Assembly: GCF_028640845.1 (NCBI RefSeq)
Contig: NC_080548.1
Span: forward strand, 19,979,821-20,043,820
Reading direction: 5' to 3'
DNA: 64,000 nt
Origin: Ahaetulla prasina
Taxonomy: Eukaryota; Chordata; Lepidosauria; Squamata; Colubridae
Position 1 is the first letter of the stretch; each line of letters begins with the position of its first letter. Below, in pieces: positions 1-10,462 of this stretch. Under the pieces are notes generated by a model. That model saw only the letters and a program-made list of their open reading frames with translations, had not been told where the DNA came from and did not search any database. The translations under genes were made by a program, and so were the position numbers.

Positions 1-881
1 TGTTTCTAAAGCCATCTGTCTCAGACTTCTACTCTGATTAAGCAGCAACTGTCCATTTATATATATATATTTTTTCAGCCCTACCTTGGAGATACTAATG
101 ATTAAACTTGAAACTTTTTCTCTACAAGGCAGGGGTTCTGCAACTGAGCTATGGTTCTTCCAAAGCACAGTCCTCAAACCAGTCTAGAATGCTGAACATA
201 ATTAGAAAAGAAGTAAACTCACCACTATATCATTGAACTTGAAGACACTACTAAAGAGAAATGGCGATTTGTTCAAAGGTGAGACTTCGTAAGGCTTTCT
301 CTTCAAAATAAATCTTTCACCAGAGCGATTGGCTGGGTCCCTTGTGCTGGTCCTGACATGAGTAAGATTTAAGGCAGTTCTTTCTGAAAGATTTCTCAGT
401 GGCAAGGGGTGACGGCAAGAGAGCATCTTTTGAAGAGCTTTGGGAAGGCGGAAGGAACATTTTTGTTACTGCAGTAGTATTTCTGCAGAAGGATATCATT
501 TCTTGCCTTGTTAGTCTTGCCTTCCAAAATAGCTTAGCCTCCAAGGCACAAATTAAGCCTCAACGCAGTTGAATGTTTGGTTGCTCAAGCCCAGAGGCAA
601 AGAACTGGGGCTATCCAGATGTTGGTCCCAGCATCTCACATAATTTATTCCCCGTGCTAGATGAGGCTGGTGAGATGTAGCAACATCTGGAGGACCATAA
701 GGTTTCCATCTCTTACCTGGTTCAACATCCCCTCTTAGAATTGCCAGCCATTGATTACCTTGTTTGAAAACTCTGGGAGTTGTATTCTGCTCCACATCTA
801 GAAGGTATCAAACTAGAGAAAGTGTTCTAGAACTTAAGAGCCTCAATCCTAGATTTCTTTTACCTGGCCATACCACAGATC
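1..881. other. No gene recognised
   Basis: Short ORFs only, none resembling a known protein, and no clear repeat. It lies downstream of the SDC3 3' end. Confidence 0.5.
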
Positions 882-998
882 GGTGTCTCTCAATCTCAAC
901 CATTTTAAGATGTGTGGACTTCAAAAGCCATGCCTGACTCTGGAATTCTGGAAGGCAAAGTTCACGCATCTTATAATGGCTGAGATTGAGAAACACTG
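882..998. mobile_element. Degenerate fold-back hAT-type element
   Basis: Ends GTGTCTCTCAATCTCAACC and GAGATTGAGAAACACTG are inverted, with the familiar 'gtggacttcaa...gaattctgg' core of the short fold-back family seen elsewhere in the window. Arms are diverged. Confidence 0.6.
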
Positions 999-1088
999 CC
1001 ATTCCTACCACCCAGGAAAACACAGAAGCTTTTTTTGAGGTTGAGAAGCAAAGACAGCCAGAAATATTACAGAATGGGAAAACTTCCC

Positions 1089-1432
1089 ACCGCCAACTCA
1101 CCATGACCAACTTGCTGTGGGACAACACAACTTACCATGGCCAACTTACCGCTGGACAACTCGCAACAGGACAATTTAACAATTCAATTTAATTAAAAAT
1201 AAACAAAAAGTTGTTTTCATTTTGTCATTCACATTTCATTCAGTCCCTCCTTTTGCAACTTTTGTTGAATTATTCCGATCCACCATTTCTTTGATATTCG
1301 TGTAACTCTTGTCCCACAGCGAATTAACCCGTGGAAAGTTGGTGATGGCAAGTTGTCCCGTGGTGAGTTGGCCACAGCAAGTGAGTCATGACAAGTTGGC
1401 TGTGGTGAGTTGGTGATGGCAAATTGTCATAG
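1089..1432. repeat. Inverted repeat built of short CCAACT(C/T)ACC units
   Basis: Left part (1089-1165) repeats CCAACTCACC/CCAACTTACC-type units. Right part (1335-1430) carries their complements, such as GGTGATGGCAAGTTGTC and GGTGAGTTGG. The intervening ~170 bases are AT-rich. Looks like a fold-back transposon of unknown family. Confidence 0.5.
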
Positions 1433-1786
1433 ACCCGAAATATTACTGTTTGATAGGAAGTCTGGAATTGGAAATGTGTGGCTTAATTCCTGTATAAGTG
1501 GGAGGCTTCAGACAACTACTGTGTTTGTTCACTACGAAGCTTGAAATAAAGCACAGCTCCCCCCAACTTGGTGACTACAGATATATTGGAATGTGAACGC
1601 CATAATTTATAGTCATGTAGTGTCCCTACTTGGAAATGATGTATTATATCCAACACAACTATAAAGTGCTGATTGAAAAAGGCTTAAGCAGTATAGCGTA
1701 ACACCAAAACTCAATAGCTCATAAGCAGTATATTCAAGTTGACAGGCAGAGAGATTAGCTCTCTTTCTATCATTAAAAGGAACTGA

Positions 1787-1850
1787 GTTAACTAGTTAAC
1801 TGCAGTCAGAGTTAACTAGTTGACTGCAGTCAAAGTTAACTAGTTGACTA
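1787..1850. repeat. 24-bp tandem repeat containing palindromes
   Basis: About 2.7 copies of a 24-base unit starting GTTAACTAGTT. The first copy contains GTTAACTAGTTAAC, a perfect 14-base palindrome, and the units are linked by CTGCAG. Confidence 0.8.
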
Positions 1851-1851
1851 A

Positions 1852-1960
1852 GCTCTTCTAAGAAGAGATTGGACAAGCTTTTGTAGGGTTTCCTGCTTGA
1901 GCAAGAGATTGAACTAGAAGACTTCCAAGGTCCCTTTCCAACTTCGTTATTCTGTTAGAA
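1852..1960 (+). mobile_element. CR1 LINE 3' terminus
   Basis: Contains the recurrent CR1 3' end text (gagattggaca, ggtttcctgc, ctagaagac, aaggtccc, ttccaac), followed by a short TTATTCTG tail. Confidence 0.65.
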
Positions 1961-2585
1961 TTGAATTTCAGCATCTTAACAGCTCAGCATCTTTTCATGT
2001 TATTCTGTTATTCTCTTAAAGCAAACTATTCAACTTCTCAAGTTCAAACCTTTTGGTTACAATTACTTAAGAGGCACCACTAATTCCAGCTCCCACCACT
2101 GAGTCAGGCAATAACAAGACTCCAACAGATTTCTGTTTTCTTTAGAATAACCACATTTATCCTTTTATCTCCGGAGGGGAATATAAGCCTCACATTTTCT
2201 TCTGTTTTTCCTTCCCTTTCTCCCAGTTGGTTTACCTTCCTTCCTGGTGAGACTAAAGCCATTAAATCAAACCTGTCCGTTCTTCCTCTCAACTGTTATG
2301 ACTAAAGAGTGGGGGGTTTTCTGTTCACCACTGTTAAAAAAAGGCTCATAAAATCTCCTTCAAAACCTCTAGAGGCAATTTTCCATGTCCAGACATCAAA
2401 CAATTCTTAAAAACGAAGCCTATATCTTCTTGATATCTACAGCTGCAATTCTTTGCATATTTTCCCGTGGAATAAATCTCTCTCAACCCACTGGAACAGA
2501 CTACCAAAAAAATATGTCTTGAATCGGCTGAAATCTTTATAGAGTGCCATAAATGGATTCAGACACATTGCCAAGTCATTTAAAC

Positions 2586-2710
2586 CAGGGGTCTCCAACC
2601 TTGGCAACTTTAAGACTTGTGGACTTCAACTCCCAGAATTCCTCAGCGGCTGAGGAACTCTAGGAGTTGAAGTCCACAAGTCTCAAAGTTGCTAAGGTTG
2701 GAGACCCCTG
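2586..2710. mobile_element. Fold-back hAT MITE (CAGGGGTCTCC family)
   Basis: 125 bases with ends CAGGGGTCTCCAACCTTGG and CTAAGGTTGGAGACCCCTG and arms that pair along most of their length. Flanks ATTTAAAC and ATTTAAAT form a 7/8 target duplication. Confidence 0.85.
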
Positions 2711-3653
2711 ATTTAAATCATTGTTTGCTGAACAATCCAAGTGACTGTAAGCTTAGCAACCTTTTCAGGGCTCAGGAGACCTCCCACTCTATACCTTGAC
2801 ACACGATCTGGTATAAAGAGATTTGGGGGGGGAGGGTTGAGAATGGGATGAGAGAGCAACAGCAAGCCAACCAGTATTGTGGCTAAAAAAGCTGGACTGG
2901 GAACAGAGAGAACCAGCTTCTAGTCCTGCCTTTAGCACCCAACCAGACGGAGCACCTGAGACCAGCAACTTTCTCTCACGTCCTAGAGAGGTCAAAAAAA
3001 CATCTTTCTACCAACCTGCACTGCACCGATAGAAGATGGTCCATAATAACCTTCAATGGGGATTGTCCCTTAGTGGATTAACATGGGCTGAGAATAAAAA
3101 TACGCACGTGCCCTCACAAACTTCAAGTTTGAATATATAACATCCATGGACACACACAAACACACATACACACACACGCACATGTGTAATTGCAACACTT
3201 TCCTTTTTACCTGTTTTGTTTTTTGTTAATTCAACAAATTTAAGTGTCTCTCAAGTCAGGCTCCCCTCCTGATGACTGTTCTGAATTTGACAATCATTCA
3301 GAAACCGGTCTTCTCATCTGTTGTTCTTCTCAGATGTTTTTTGACCAGATTCCCATCTAAATACTAAGCAGGCCTAATCCTTCTTAGCTTGTTAAAGTTC
3401 AAAGCTGGCAAACATTGAATTTATCAATATATATATATATATATGGTGAGAGAGTTCACTGGGTGCCACCTTGCACACAGTGCAAGATCATCAGATCAAC
3501 ATTTGCCCACTCAGACATGCCCAATAATAATTGCATGAAGGAGAGGTGGGGGATGACGGTATCGCTCCTATCCATCTGTTGGTTTTTGCCCTCTGTACAT
3601 GAAAGGAAACCTCTGTAACAAATTCATTTTCACTTTACTCATTTGGCCTACTC
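2711..3653. other. Non-coding, with CA-rich and TA microsatellites
   Basis: Contains a CA-rich run near 3150-3183 and a TA run at about 3427-3446. No ORF resembles a known protein. Confidence 0.5.
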
Positions 3654-3925
3654 CAGGGATGGCGAACCTTTTCGGCATTGAGTGACCAAACTGGAATGCA
3701 CATGCACATGTGCCTGAGTGCTGAAAACCTGAAGATCAGCTGGCCACTGCGTGTGCTGGCCACCTGGTCTTCGGGTTTCCAGCACTCTGGCGTGCGCAAA
3801 GACCACCTGGCCAGCACTCATGCGCATGCTGGAAACCAGAAGAGCAGCTGGCGATGGCGCTTGTGCCCACAGAGAGGGCTCTGTATGCCACCTCTGGCAC
3901 GCATGCCATAGGTTCGCCATCACGG
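3654..3925. mobile_element. Non-autonomous hAT element (GATGGCGAACC family)
   Basis: Ends CAGGGATGGCGAACC and GGTTCGCCATCACGG are inverted. Flanks GCCTACTC and GCCTACCG fit a diverged 8-bp duplication. The interior is the CACATGCGC-rich sequence typical of this family. Confidence 0.8.
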
Positions 3926-4179
3926 GCCTACCGGATGAACTGAAAGCCTTGTTTTTTCAGATTCTTCTAACCCACATGTTAGAGAACTTGAGGGAAAATC
4001 AATATGGAGAGGCTGAATGTAGATGGAATGGGTTTTTATCTGTTTTTCCCGTCCAAATGATTATAATATTATGCGATAGATAGGATTTTTAACTAACCAT
4101 TGGTGTTTTAATTTCTTTCGTTTTGTTTTGAATCGCTAATTCTTTTTTTCCCCTCAAGTTTAGGAATGTTAATAAAGTA

Positions 4180-4573
4180 CAGGTCATCCTCCACTTACAA
4201 CAGTTCGTTTAGTGACTTTTCAAAGTTACAACAGCACTGGAAAAAGTGACTTAGGATCGTTTTTCACACTAACAACCATGTCAGCATCCTCGGGGGGGTC
4301 ACGTGATCAAAATTCAAGATGCTTGGCAACTGACATGTACTCATACCGGTTGCTGTGTCCCCTGGGTCACGTGATCCCCTTTTGCAACCGTCTGAAACTC
4401 CGTGGGGAAGCCTGATTCACTTAACAACCATGTTACTAACTTAATAACCGCAGCGATTCACTTCACAACGTTGGCAAGAAAAGCGGTAAAACGGGGCGAA
4501 ACTACCTTAACAACTGTCGCTTGGCAACAGAAATCTGGGGCTCAACTGTGGTCATAAATCGAGGACTAACCTG
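4180..4573. mobile_element. Tigger/pogo-like non-autonomous element
   Basis: Starts CAGGTCATCCTCCACTTAC after TA and ends CGAGGACTAACCTG. The interior has the 'gttacaacagcac', 'ggtcacgtgatc' and 'ggcaac' blocks shared with copies at 18056, 20221, 20875 and 58399. Confidence 0.75.
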
Positions 4574-5250
4574 TTGCTTTCCAAAAGTCTGAACATGCTG
4601 TAGCTATAAAAAGGTTTGGATACATAAAATCTGAATGGTTGTTTTTTTTTTCCTTTTGAAGTGATTCTGATATATTACTAGAAGGAGATATATTCTGATA
4701 TATCAGATATATTCTGATATATTACTAGAAGGTTCCAAAGCATAACTTAATGAAATTTGTGAGCTTTCCAACTTTTGTAGCAATGAAGAGGCAATATTGG
4801 ACAATATGACTCCAGATGCTCCATGTTTACCAGGAAGTTTAAAAAACGAACCTGTAACAATTTGAATAAACACCGTACAATACTATGACTTTGACATAAT
4901 AGAAAAGTACTAATTTTCCACAATGTTTAGTGTTTTTTTAATATATTTTTTCATTCTTTTTTTTCTTTTGTGCTGTTTAATTTTTTTAAAGATATATATA
5001 ATTTACTCAAAGAAGGTGAAAGGAAATGTATTAATTTGGTTCTTAACCGTTATTACTTCTATTATTACTAGTACTACTACCATAATTAACTGTATTGGTT
5101 TGAAAATTCAATAAAAATTGCTATCGTTCAAAAAACAACACTTTTTTTTTCTCTTCCGTGGTTTTGATAAACTTTTAGATGCCGGAATCTTCACCTTTGA
5201 TTTTTTTTTTTTAACTTTCTCTCCTTTTTTTAAAAGTGAAACAGAATTCC
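4574..5250. other. AT-rich non-coding with a short internal duplication
   Basis: A ~19-base block (CTGATATATTACTAGAAGG) occurs twice between 4667 and 4732. Otherwise AT-rich with poly-T runs and no supported gene. Confidence 0.5.
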
Positions 5251-5583
5251 CAGCTTTTCTCCATATGTATTTGTCAGGAGCGTGTTAATGTACAACTCTA
5301 CATCCTTCCTACTTTCTTCTTACAACCATAAATAATATGATCACAGCTTCTGGTCATTGCATTCTACTCAAGGTGCATGTGTACAACATTCAGTTAACGC
5401 AACAGGAATTATCAATTACCAAGAGCAACAAGCATCTTGTAACAACATTCTATCACTGACATAATTACAGCACATTTATCATTCATATGTCTTTTTTTTT
5501 TTCTTTCCAAACAATTACTACCGATTTGTTATTCTGACTTCGCCTTCCAATAGGTTAAAACACTGGTTTTTCCATTGCTTGAT

Positions 5584-5637
5584 TTTATTGCATGGTATCC
5601 AACATTCCAATTATCTGGTTCATTTACTGTTTTTATT
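5584..5637 (-). terminator. Two candidate SDC3 polyadenylation signals
   Basis: Minus-strand AATAAA at 5637-5632 and again at 5589-5584, about 1.24-1.29 kb beyond the stop codon. Neither is followed by a diagnostic GT-rich element that I can assign with confidence. Confidence 0.35.
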
Positions 5638-6786
5638 CTCGTTCTTTGTTCAGACTGGGGGTTTACAACGTCCTTATAATTCTTTGGGGTCAGCACAGTC
5701 ACCTCTCCTACATCGTTATGGAAAATGAACTTGCTTAACAAACTTGACCGAAATGTTTCTTTTGTATGCTTGCTGTTACTCTACAACTAACTGCTTCAGA
5801 AGAATCAGGATTCTCCCCCACTCAAGTTCTCTATATACTTATTTCATTTTTTTTTTAATCCATATATTTACAGAGTCCAATGGAATCAAAGAACTAGGCT
5901 CACGTCATTCTACTCTTCCCCAATAAACCTCCCACCAGTCCCCCATCAATGAAGAAATGACCACATCATTCATCAAGATGTGTGAAATATGATCTATTTC
6001 CTACATGATTTTAGAAGATAGCTTGACTTTCTTTTTTAAAAAAACAAAACCAATTGGGTATTGCCATCTCCTGCTCACGATCAAATATCTTAGGAAAAAT
6101 GCTCTTCAGCCTCTTGCCTAGACTTGGAATACTGTGCTAATCAAAGGTTTAACCTCACAGTGAATCCCAATGAACCTGGGCACAAGCTTCAGTTGGAAAC
6201 CAAGGCAAGCTTAGGCTGGGTTTGCCAACAGAAAGGTAGCATCTGAGGTCTTTTGGCTGTTGAACAAGGATGAGATGAAGGGAGAAAGGAAGCAAGACAC
6301 GAGTGTTAAGGAGTTGCCCTCTGCAGACCGGGTGATATCTTCAAGGAAGCAATCCCAAGGGTCAACTCCAGCACAGTTGCTCAGTCGGAAGAGGTGATGG
6401 CTCGTGAGCAGCCCGGTCGATCAAATATTGCATCTTCTAGCACGTGAAGTTAAACCCTCGTCTTGAAGAGTATCAGAAAGTATCGACAACCAAAAGTGTC
6501 CACTTAATTTTTTTAAAAAAGATCAGTGCTCAAGTCCTGAGTTAGGTATGAGTCCAGGACTTCCTGTTAATTCCAGAAGATCTTCCAGGAGAAACAGCCG
6601 AAAAGGTCTACCTCTTGGGTCCCCCACATCGGCGCTCCTTTCAGGATCTCCTGTGCTACAATGAGAGTCAGCTCTGTTGCCTTGTAAAAATGTGCAACCC
6701 TTTTTAAAATGGTTGGTTTTCTTCAATCTTTCAGGTTAAACTTGGATAAGACTCGATTAGAAAGAGGCGGTTTGAATTAGAGATGT

Positions 6787-6812
6787 TTTTGTTGTTGTTG
6801 TTGTTGTTGTTT
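6787..6812. repeat. (GTT)n microsatellite in SDC3 3' UTR
   Basis: Run of GTT triplets followed by poly-T, about 60 bases downstream of the SDC3 stop. Confidence 0.8.
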
Positions 6813-6870
6813 TTTAAAAAAAGGACAGCATTGAGACCGAAAGAGATGGCGAGGCACTCGAGGTTCCAGT

Positions 6871-7037
6871 CTATGCATAAAATTCCTCCTGCTTGTCAGG
6901 TTTTTGGTATGTGACACTTGCCTGCTTGGGCTCTTCCAGCGTGTAGCTTCCTTCGTCTTTCTTCTTCATCCGATAGATCAAGAGCATCACCAGGAAAGCT
7001 GCGAAGAGGGCCCCAACGACCCCTCCCACAATCACAG
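6871..7037 (-). CDS. SDC3: SDC3 last coding exon (exon 5): transmembrane and cytoplasmic domains of syndecan-3
   Basis: This exon encodes the C-terminus of syndecan-3, a type I membrane heparan sulfate proteoglycan. Counting from the first codon of exon 2, residues 318-339 form the transmembrane helix with a GGVVG packing motif, followed by the C1 region ([10 protein letters not shown]), the V region ([18 protein letters not shown]) and the C2 PDZ-binding end EEFYA, then a TAG stop at 6871-6873. The V region matches syndecan-3 rather than syndecan-1, -2 or -4 as I know those families. The acceptor reads CCCTTTGCAG before 7037. The first two bases complete an Ala codon begun in exon 4, giving the conserved ERKEVLI-A-VIVGG junction. 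The tail is intact, so the gene is probably functional. Confidence 0.96.
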
Positions 7038-7117
7038 CTGCAAAGGGACGATAGAGGAAAGTTAGAGAGATTTGCATCTGCTTACCTTTTGTATAAAAAC
7101 ATTTTTTTAAAAAAATA

Positions 7118-7645
7118 ATAATTTTAATAATAGTAAAAACCTGAGGAAGTAGGGAGGAATGGGCAGGTGGAGGCAGGGAGGGAGGGGAGGGAGGGATGGA
7201 CAGGTGAATGGATGGACAGGTGGGTGGGTGGATGGATGGATGGATGGGTGGATGGACAGGTGGGAGGGAGGGATGGACGGGTGGATGGATGGATGGATGG
7301 ACAGGTGGATGGACGGACGGACGGACGGATGGATGGATGGATGGACAGGTAGATTGAGGGATGCATGCATGGATGGATAAATGGATGGATGGATGGACAG
7401 GTGGGATGGAGGGATGGACGGGTGGATGGATGGATGGACGGACAGATGGATGGATGGATGGATAGATAGATGGATGGATGGACAGGTGGACAGATAGATG
7501 GACGGATGGATATCAGGAATGTCTACAGAGGAAGAAAAAAAATAATTGAATAGTAAAAGCCTGAGGAAGTAGAGAAGAATCAGCAGGTGGATGGATGGAT
7601 GGATGGATGGATGGATGGATGGATGGATGGATGGACGAACAGGTG
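7118..7645. repeat. Duplicated (GGAT)n minisatellite block in SDC3 intron 4
   Basis: GGAT/GGAC/GGTG tetramers run through 7170-7510 and 7587-7650. The lead-in 'agtaaaa.cctgaggaagtag' occurs twice (7132 and 7553), so the block itself was duplicated. The Pro/Ser/His and Trp/Met/Asp ORFs here are repeat artefacts. Confidence 0.85.
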
Positions 7646-7649
7646 GCTG

Positions 7650-8729
7650 GATGGAGGGTCTACAAAGGAAGAATCGAAATAGTCAAGAGCGTGGCTGCAA
7701 CTGCACTACTGAAGCCTCATCTCCTTTTTGACATGTCACATGCATAGAAATGGAGTGAATCTTTGATTGTACGGCTGTGGATACCATCTTGACTTTTTTT
7801 TTTTATCATCCTACCACCCACCACCCCCCGCAGCTACCTCTGACGTATTGTATATTTCTCTGGTTCTAAAGAAGGGCTTTCATGCTCCCGAAACTGTTAG
7901 CTTTATGTTTCAAAACATAAAGCTTTGAAAAACTGGTTTTCTCCCAAGGGACTGGATCAGAGCATTGGATAGCCAGTTCTGTAAGGATAGCCAGTTATGA
8001 GAATGATTGTGGTTGGCTTTGGATGTATATAAGAACATAAGCAGGGGGGCTCTGCTGCATTGGACCCCTGACGCATTCTAGTCTAGCAGCCTTTTGAAAG
8101 TTGAAATTTGGAATTTATTTCTATTTATTTATGGTCAATGACCAGAGAAGTCGCTGCAACAATAAAAACAGCACATAAAAGCAGGCTCAGATACAATAAG
8201 AGCAAGGTGCTGCACAATAAATCAAGCATAGCAGGGGGAGAGCTTTAAGGAAAATCTGTTTTAAAAACCAGCATGAGCAAAACAAAAGAGAAAAGGCCAT
8301 AAAAAACAAGGACTGTGGAAAGTTTGGTTTAGAACGGCGTTTGGAGAGCAAGACTCTGAATCAAATCCAGCTTTTGAAATAAATCAGATAACATCAAATT
8401 GCTGAACTGAATGCCTCAAAACTGATCATGAATCAATTTGATGTGGGATATTTCTGCTAAATGTGATGCACACGTAGGGAAATTCCAAAGAAATGCTTTG
8501 AATTAGGAAAAGTTGAAAACGGAAAGTGAATGTGGATTTTTACAGTATTTTTTTTTTAAAAAAAACCACTAGAAAATTAGGCAATGATGGTTCACAAATA
8601 GAGCACGTTTAGGTATATGAACTTTTCTCTTTAACTGTATGTTTCTCTTTCTAGATTCTAAGTGTCTTCTTTAACATTTATTGAGATTAAATGGATGGGA
8701 AATGGTTATCAAAATTCTAGCCATGGAAG
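7650..8729. other. Intron 4, mostly unassigned
   Basis: Unique-looking sequence. 'attttatttctatttattta' at about 8110-8130 could be a LINE tail, but I cannot assign a family. No ORF of note. Confidence 0.4.
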
Positions 8730-9013
8730 CTGGGGTTAAATTCAGCAGATTCTGACAGGTTCTGGAAAACCGGTAGTGGAAATTTTGAGTAGTTCGGAGA
8801 ACCGGCAAATACCACCTCTGGCTGGCCCTAGAGTGGGGTGGGAATGGAGATTTTGCAGTATCCTTCCCCCAGGAGTAGGGAGGGAATGGAGATTTTGCAA
8901 TATACTTCCCCTGAAGTGTGGTGGGAATGGAGATTTTGCAGTATCCTTCCCCTGCCACGCCCACCAAGCCACGCCCACAGAACCGGTAATAAAAAAAATT
9001 GAATTCACCACTT
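8730..9013. mobile_element. hAT-type element of the GAACCGG family
   Basis: Contains the family blocks 'tctgacaggttctgg', 'accggtagtggaaattttgag', 'gattttgcagtatccttcccc' and 'ccacgcccaccaagcc'. Ends are diverged; flanks CATGGAAG and CATGAAAC match 6/8. Confidence 0.75.
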
Positions 9014-9169
9014 CATGAAACTATTTCCTCTTAAGAACTATTGTATCCCCACATGAGGCTAGAGACTTTCTCTCTCTTTGAGGGGCAGCCACAAATAAGA
9101 GGGGCTCAACCTTCCCCACCCCCATCCCCTTGAGGCCCTCCGGAGGCTGGAAACGGCCTGTTGCCTGAC

Positions 9170-9519
9170 TTACTGTAGGATCGGAAGGCCCGTTTTTCGC
9201 CCTCCCCGAGCTCCTAGAAAGCCTCTGGAGCCTGGGGAGAGCAAAAAACAGGCCTTCCGGTCCCACCAGAAGTTGGGAAATGGGCAGTTTCTGGCCTCGG
9301 AGGCCTCCGGGAGAGGTTTTCTGTTTTTCACCCTCCACTTGGGGAGGGTGAAAAACAGGCCTACCGGGCCATCACGTGCCAAAAGTGGGGGGGTAGCGCA
9401 TGCATGCGCGGGGGGGGGGGGCGCACTGAATTATGGGTGTGGGCATGTGTACATACGAACCCCCCCCCCATGCTCCCAATGCTTTTGTCACGTGACGGGA
9501 AAAAGGTTAGCCATCACTG
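9170..9519. mobile_element. 3' part of a CAGTGATGGC-family hAT element
   Basis: Ends GGTTAGCCATCACTGG, the family terminus. The interior is GC-rich with long G runs and 'gcatgcatgcgcg'. The left end was not located. The overlapping ~105-aa ORFs are not real genes. Confidence 0.5.
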
Positions 9520-9600
9520 GTATAGGGTCTTCTGCTTGAGAAGGGAGCTGGACTAGAAGACCTCAAAGGTCCCTTCCAACTCTGTTATTCTGTGTATTCT
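9520..9600 (+). mobile_element. CR1 LINE 3' terminus
   Basis: 'ctggactagaagacctcaaa' and 'cccttccaactctgttattc' mark the CR1 end. Confidence 0.7.
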
Positions 9601-9744
9601 TTCTAACAGCCTTCAGTGATCCAGCAACCTGGTGAGTCTTTTCATGGATAATGGAGAAGCTTGTAGTTAGCTCTCTACACAATGTCTCTTGAATCTTGAT
9701 CAGTCTGGCAACTAAGCAATGTGATACAGTAAATTCCTCTAGGC

Positions 9745-9879
9745 CAGGGGTCTCCAACCTTGGTCCCTTTAAGACTTGTGGACTTCAACTCCCAGAGTCC
9801 CTCAGCCAACAAAGCTGGCTGAGGGACTCTGGGAGTTGAAGTCCACAAGTCTTAAAGGGACCAAGGTTGAAGACCCCTG
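9745..9879. mobile_element. Near-perfect fold-back hAT MITE in SDC3 intron 4
   Basis: 135 bases, ends CAGGGGTCTCCAACC and GACCCCTG, with two arms of ~60 bases pairing almost completely around 'ccaacaaagctgg'. Perfect 8-bp target duplication CTCTAGGC (9737-9744 and 9880-9887). It lies about 140 bases downstream of the exon 4 donor in the transcribed direction. Confidence 0.93.
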
Positions 9880-10022
9880 CTCTAGGCAACATTTTGCTTT
9901 TAGCACTCTGGGAAGCCACATCATGCGCTCTGAAGCAAGGAAACCAAAGACCTTCATTTCATTCCCTCCTTCACACATGGCTTTGGACTGGAGCCAGATT
10001 GGCAATCTGTAATACATCTTAC

Positions 10023-10287
10023 CTATGAGCACTTCTTTCCTTTCCAATATGTTTTTCTGGGGGAGTTGTGCTGCTGAATTCCCAGACTCTATTGTATTGT
10101 CCAGGAGCCCTGGTTCCATTTTCTTTTTCAACCCTGGCCCAGCTGCAGGGGTGACCAGAGGCACCACTTCATTGCCAAGCTCGGTCGGAGCTACCTCTTC
10201 CTCCTCATGGATTTCAAAGTCCCCACTGATGGGAACTTCAAGTTCATTCATTGTAACTGTGGAAAGGGTCGTCTCCATAGGTTCCGC
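10023..10287 (-). CDS. SDC3: SDC3 exon 4: membrane-proximal ectodomain
   Basis: These 88 codons plus one base (residues 230-317) start AEPMETT and end ERKEVLI. The segment contains an acidic stretch (EIHEEEEV), a Ser-Gly after VPI at residue 250 and a second Ser-Gly in IESGNSAAQ at 297; the latter is in the block conserved in syndecan-3 just before the dibasic ERKEV membrane-proximal site. Ser-Gly sites next to acidic residues are candidate glycosaminoglycan attachment sites. The acceptor is CATCCAG before 10287 and the donor is GTAAG after 10023 on the minus strand. The exon enters in phase 0 and leaves one base for exon 5, which fits exactly. Confidence 0.93.
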
Positions 10288-10462
10288 CTGGATGAGACAG
10301 AGAGAGAAAAAGAGAATACAGAAAGCAAGGAAAATGAAATAATGCATTTCTCTCCAGCACTCAGGTTGATGAGCAAGGGGTTACCTGTCCATAACCTGGA
10401 TTGGCCTGAGATATAAGATGACAGACATAGATGACCCGCAGCTTAAAAGGTCCTGTCTAGAA

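Larger units (their letters stand above)
5584..6870 (-). other. SDC3: SDC3 3' UTR (minimum extent, 3' end uncertain)
   Basis: Directly downstream of the SDC3 stop on the minus strand is sequence free of recognisable transposons. AATAAA hexamers occur on the minus strand at 5632-5637 and 5584-5589 and are candidate cleavage signals. Similar unique, AT-rich sequence continues to about 5250, so the true end could lie farther left. Only RNA evidence would fix it. Confidence 0.5.

Noticed and set aside
7107..7380. Overlapping ORFs on both strands rich in Pro/Ser/Ile/His or Trp/Met/Asp/Gly
   Set aside because: They are translations of the GGAT-type minisatellite; all frames are open because of the repeat.
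10025..10342. Plus-strand ORFs opposite SDC3 exon 4
   Set aside because: Shadow frames of the real minus-strand exon.
9802..10347. 181-aa minus-strand ORF as a single gene
   Set aside because: It is SDC3 exon 4 with intronic read-through at both ends; the splice sites at 10287 and 10023 restore the conserved syndecan sequence.
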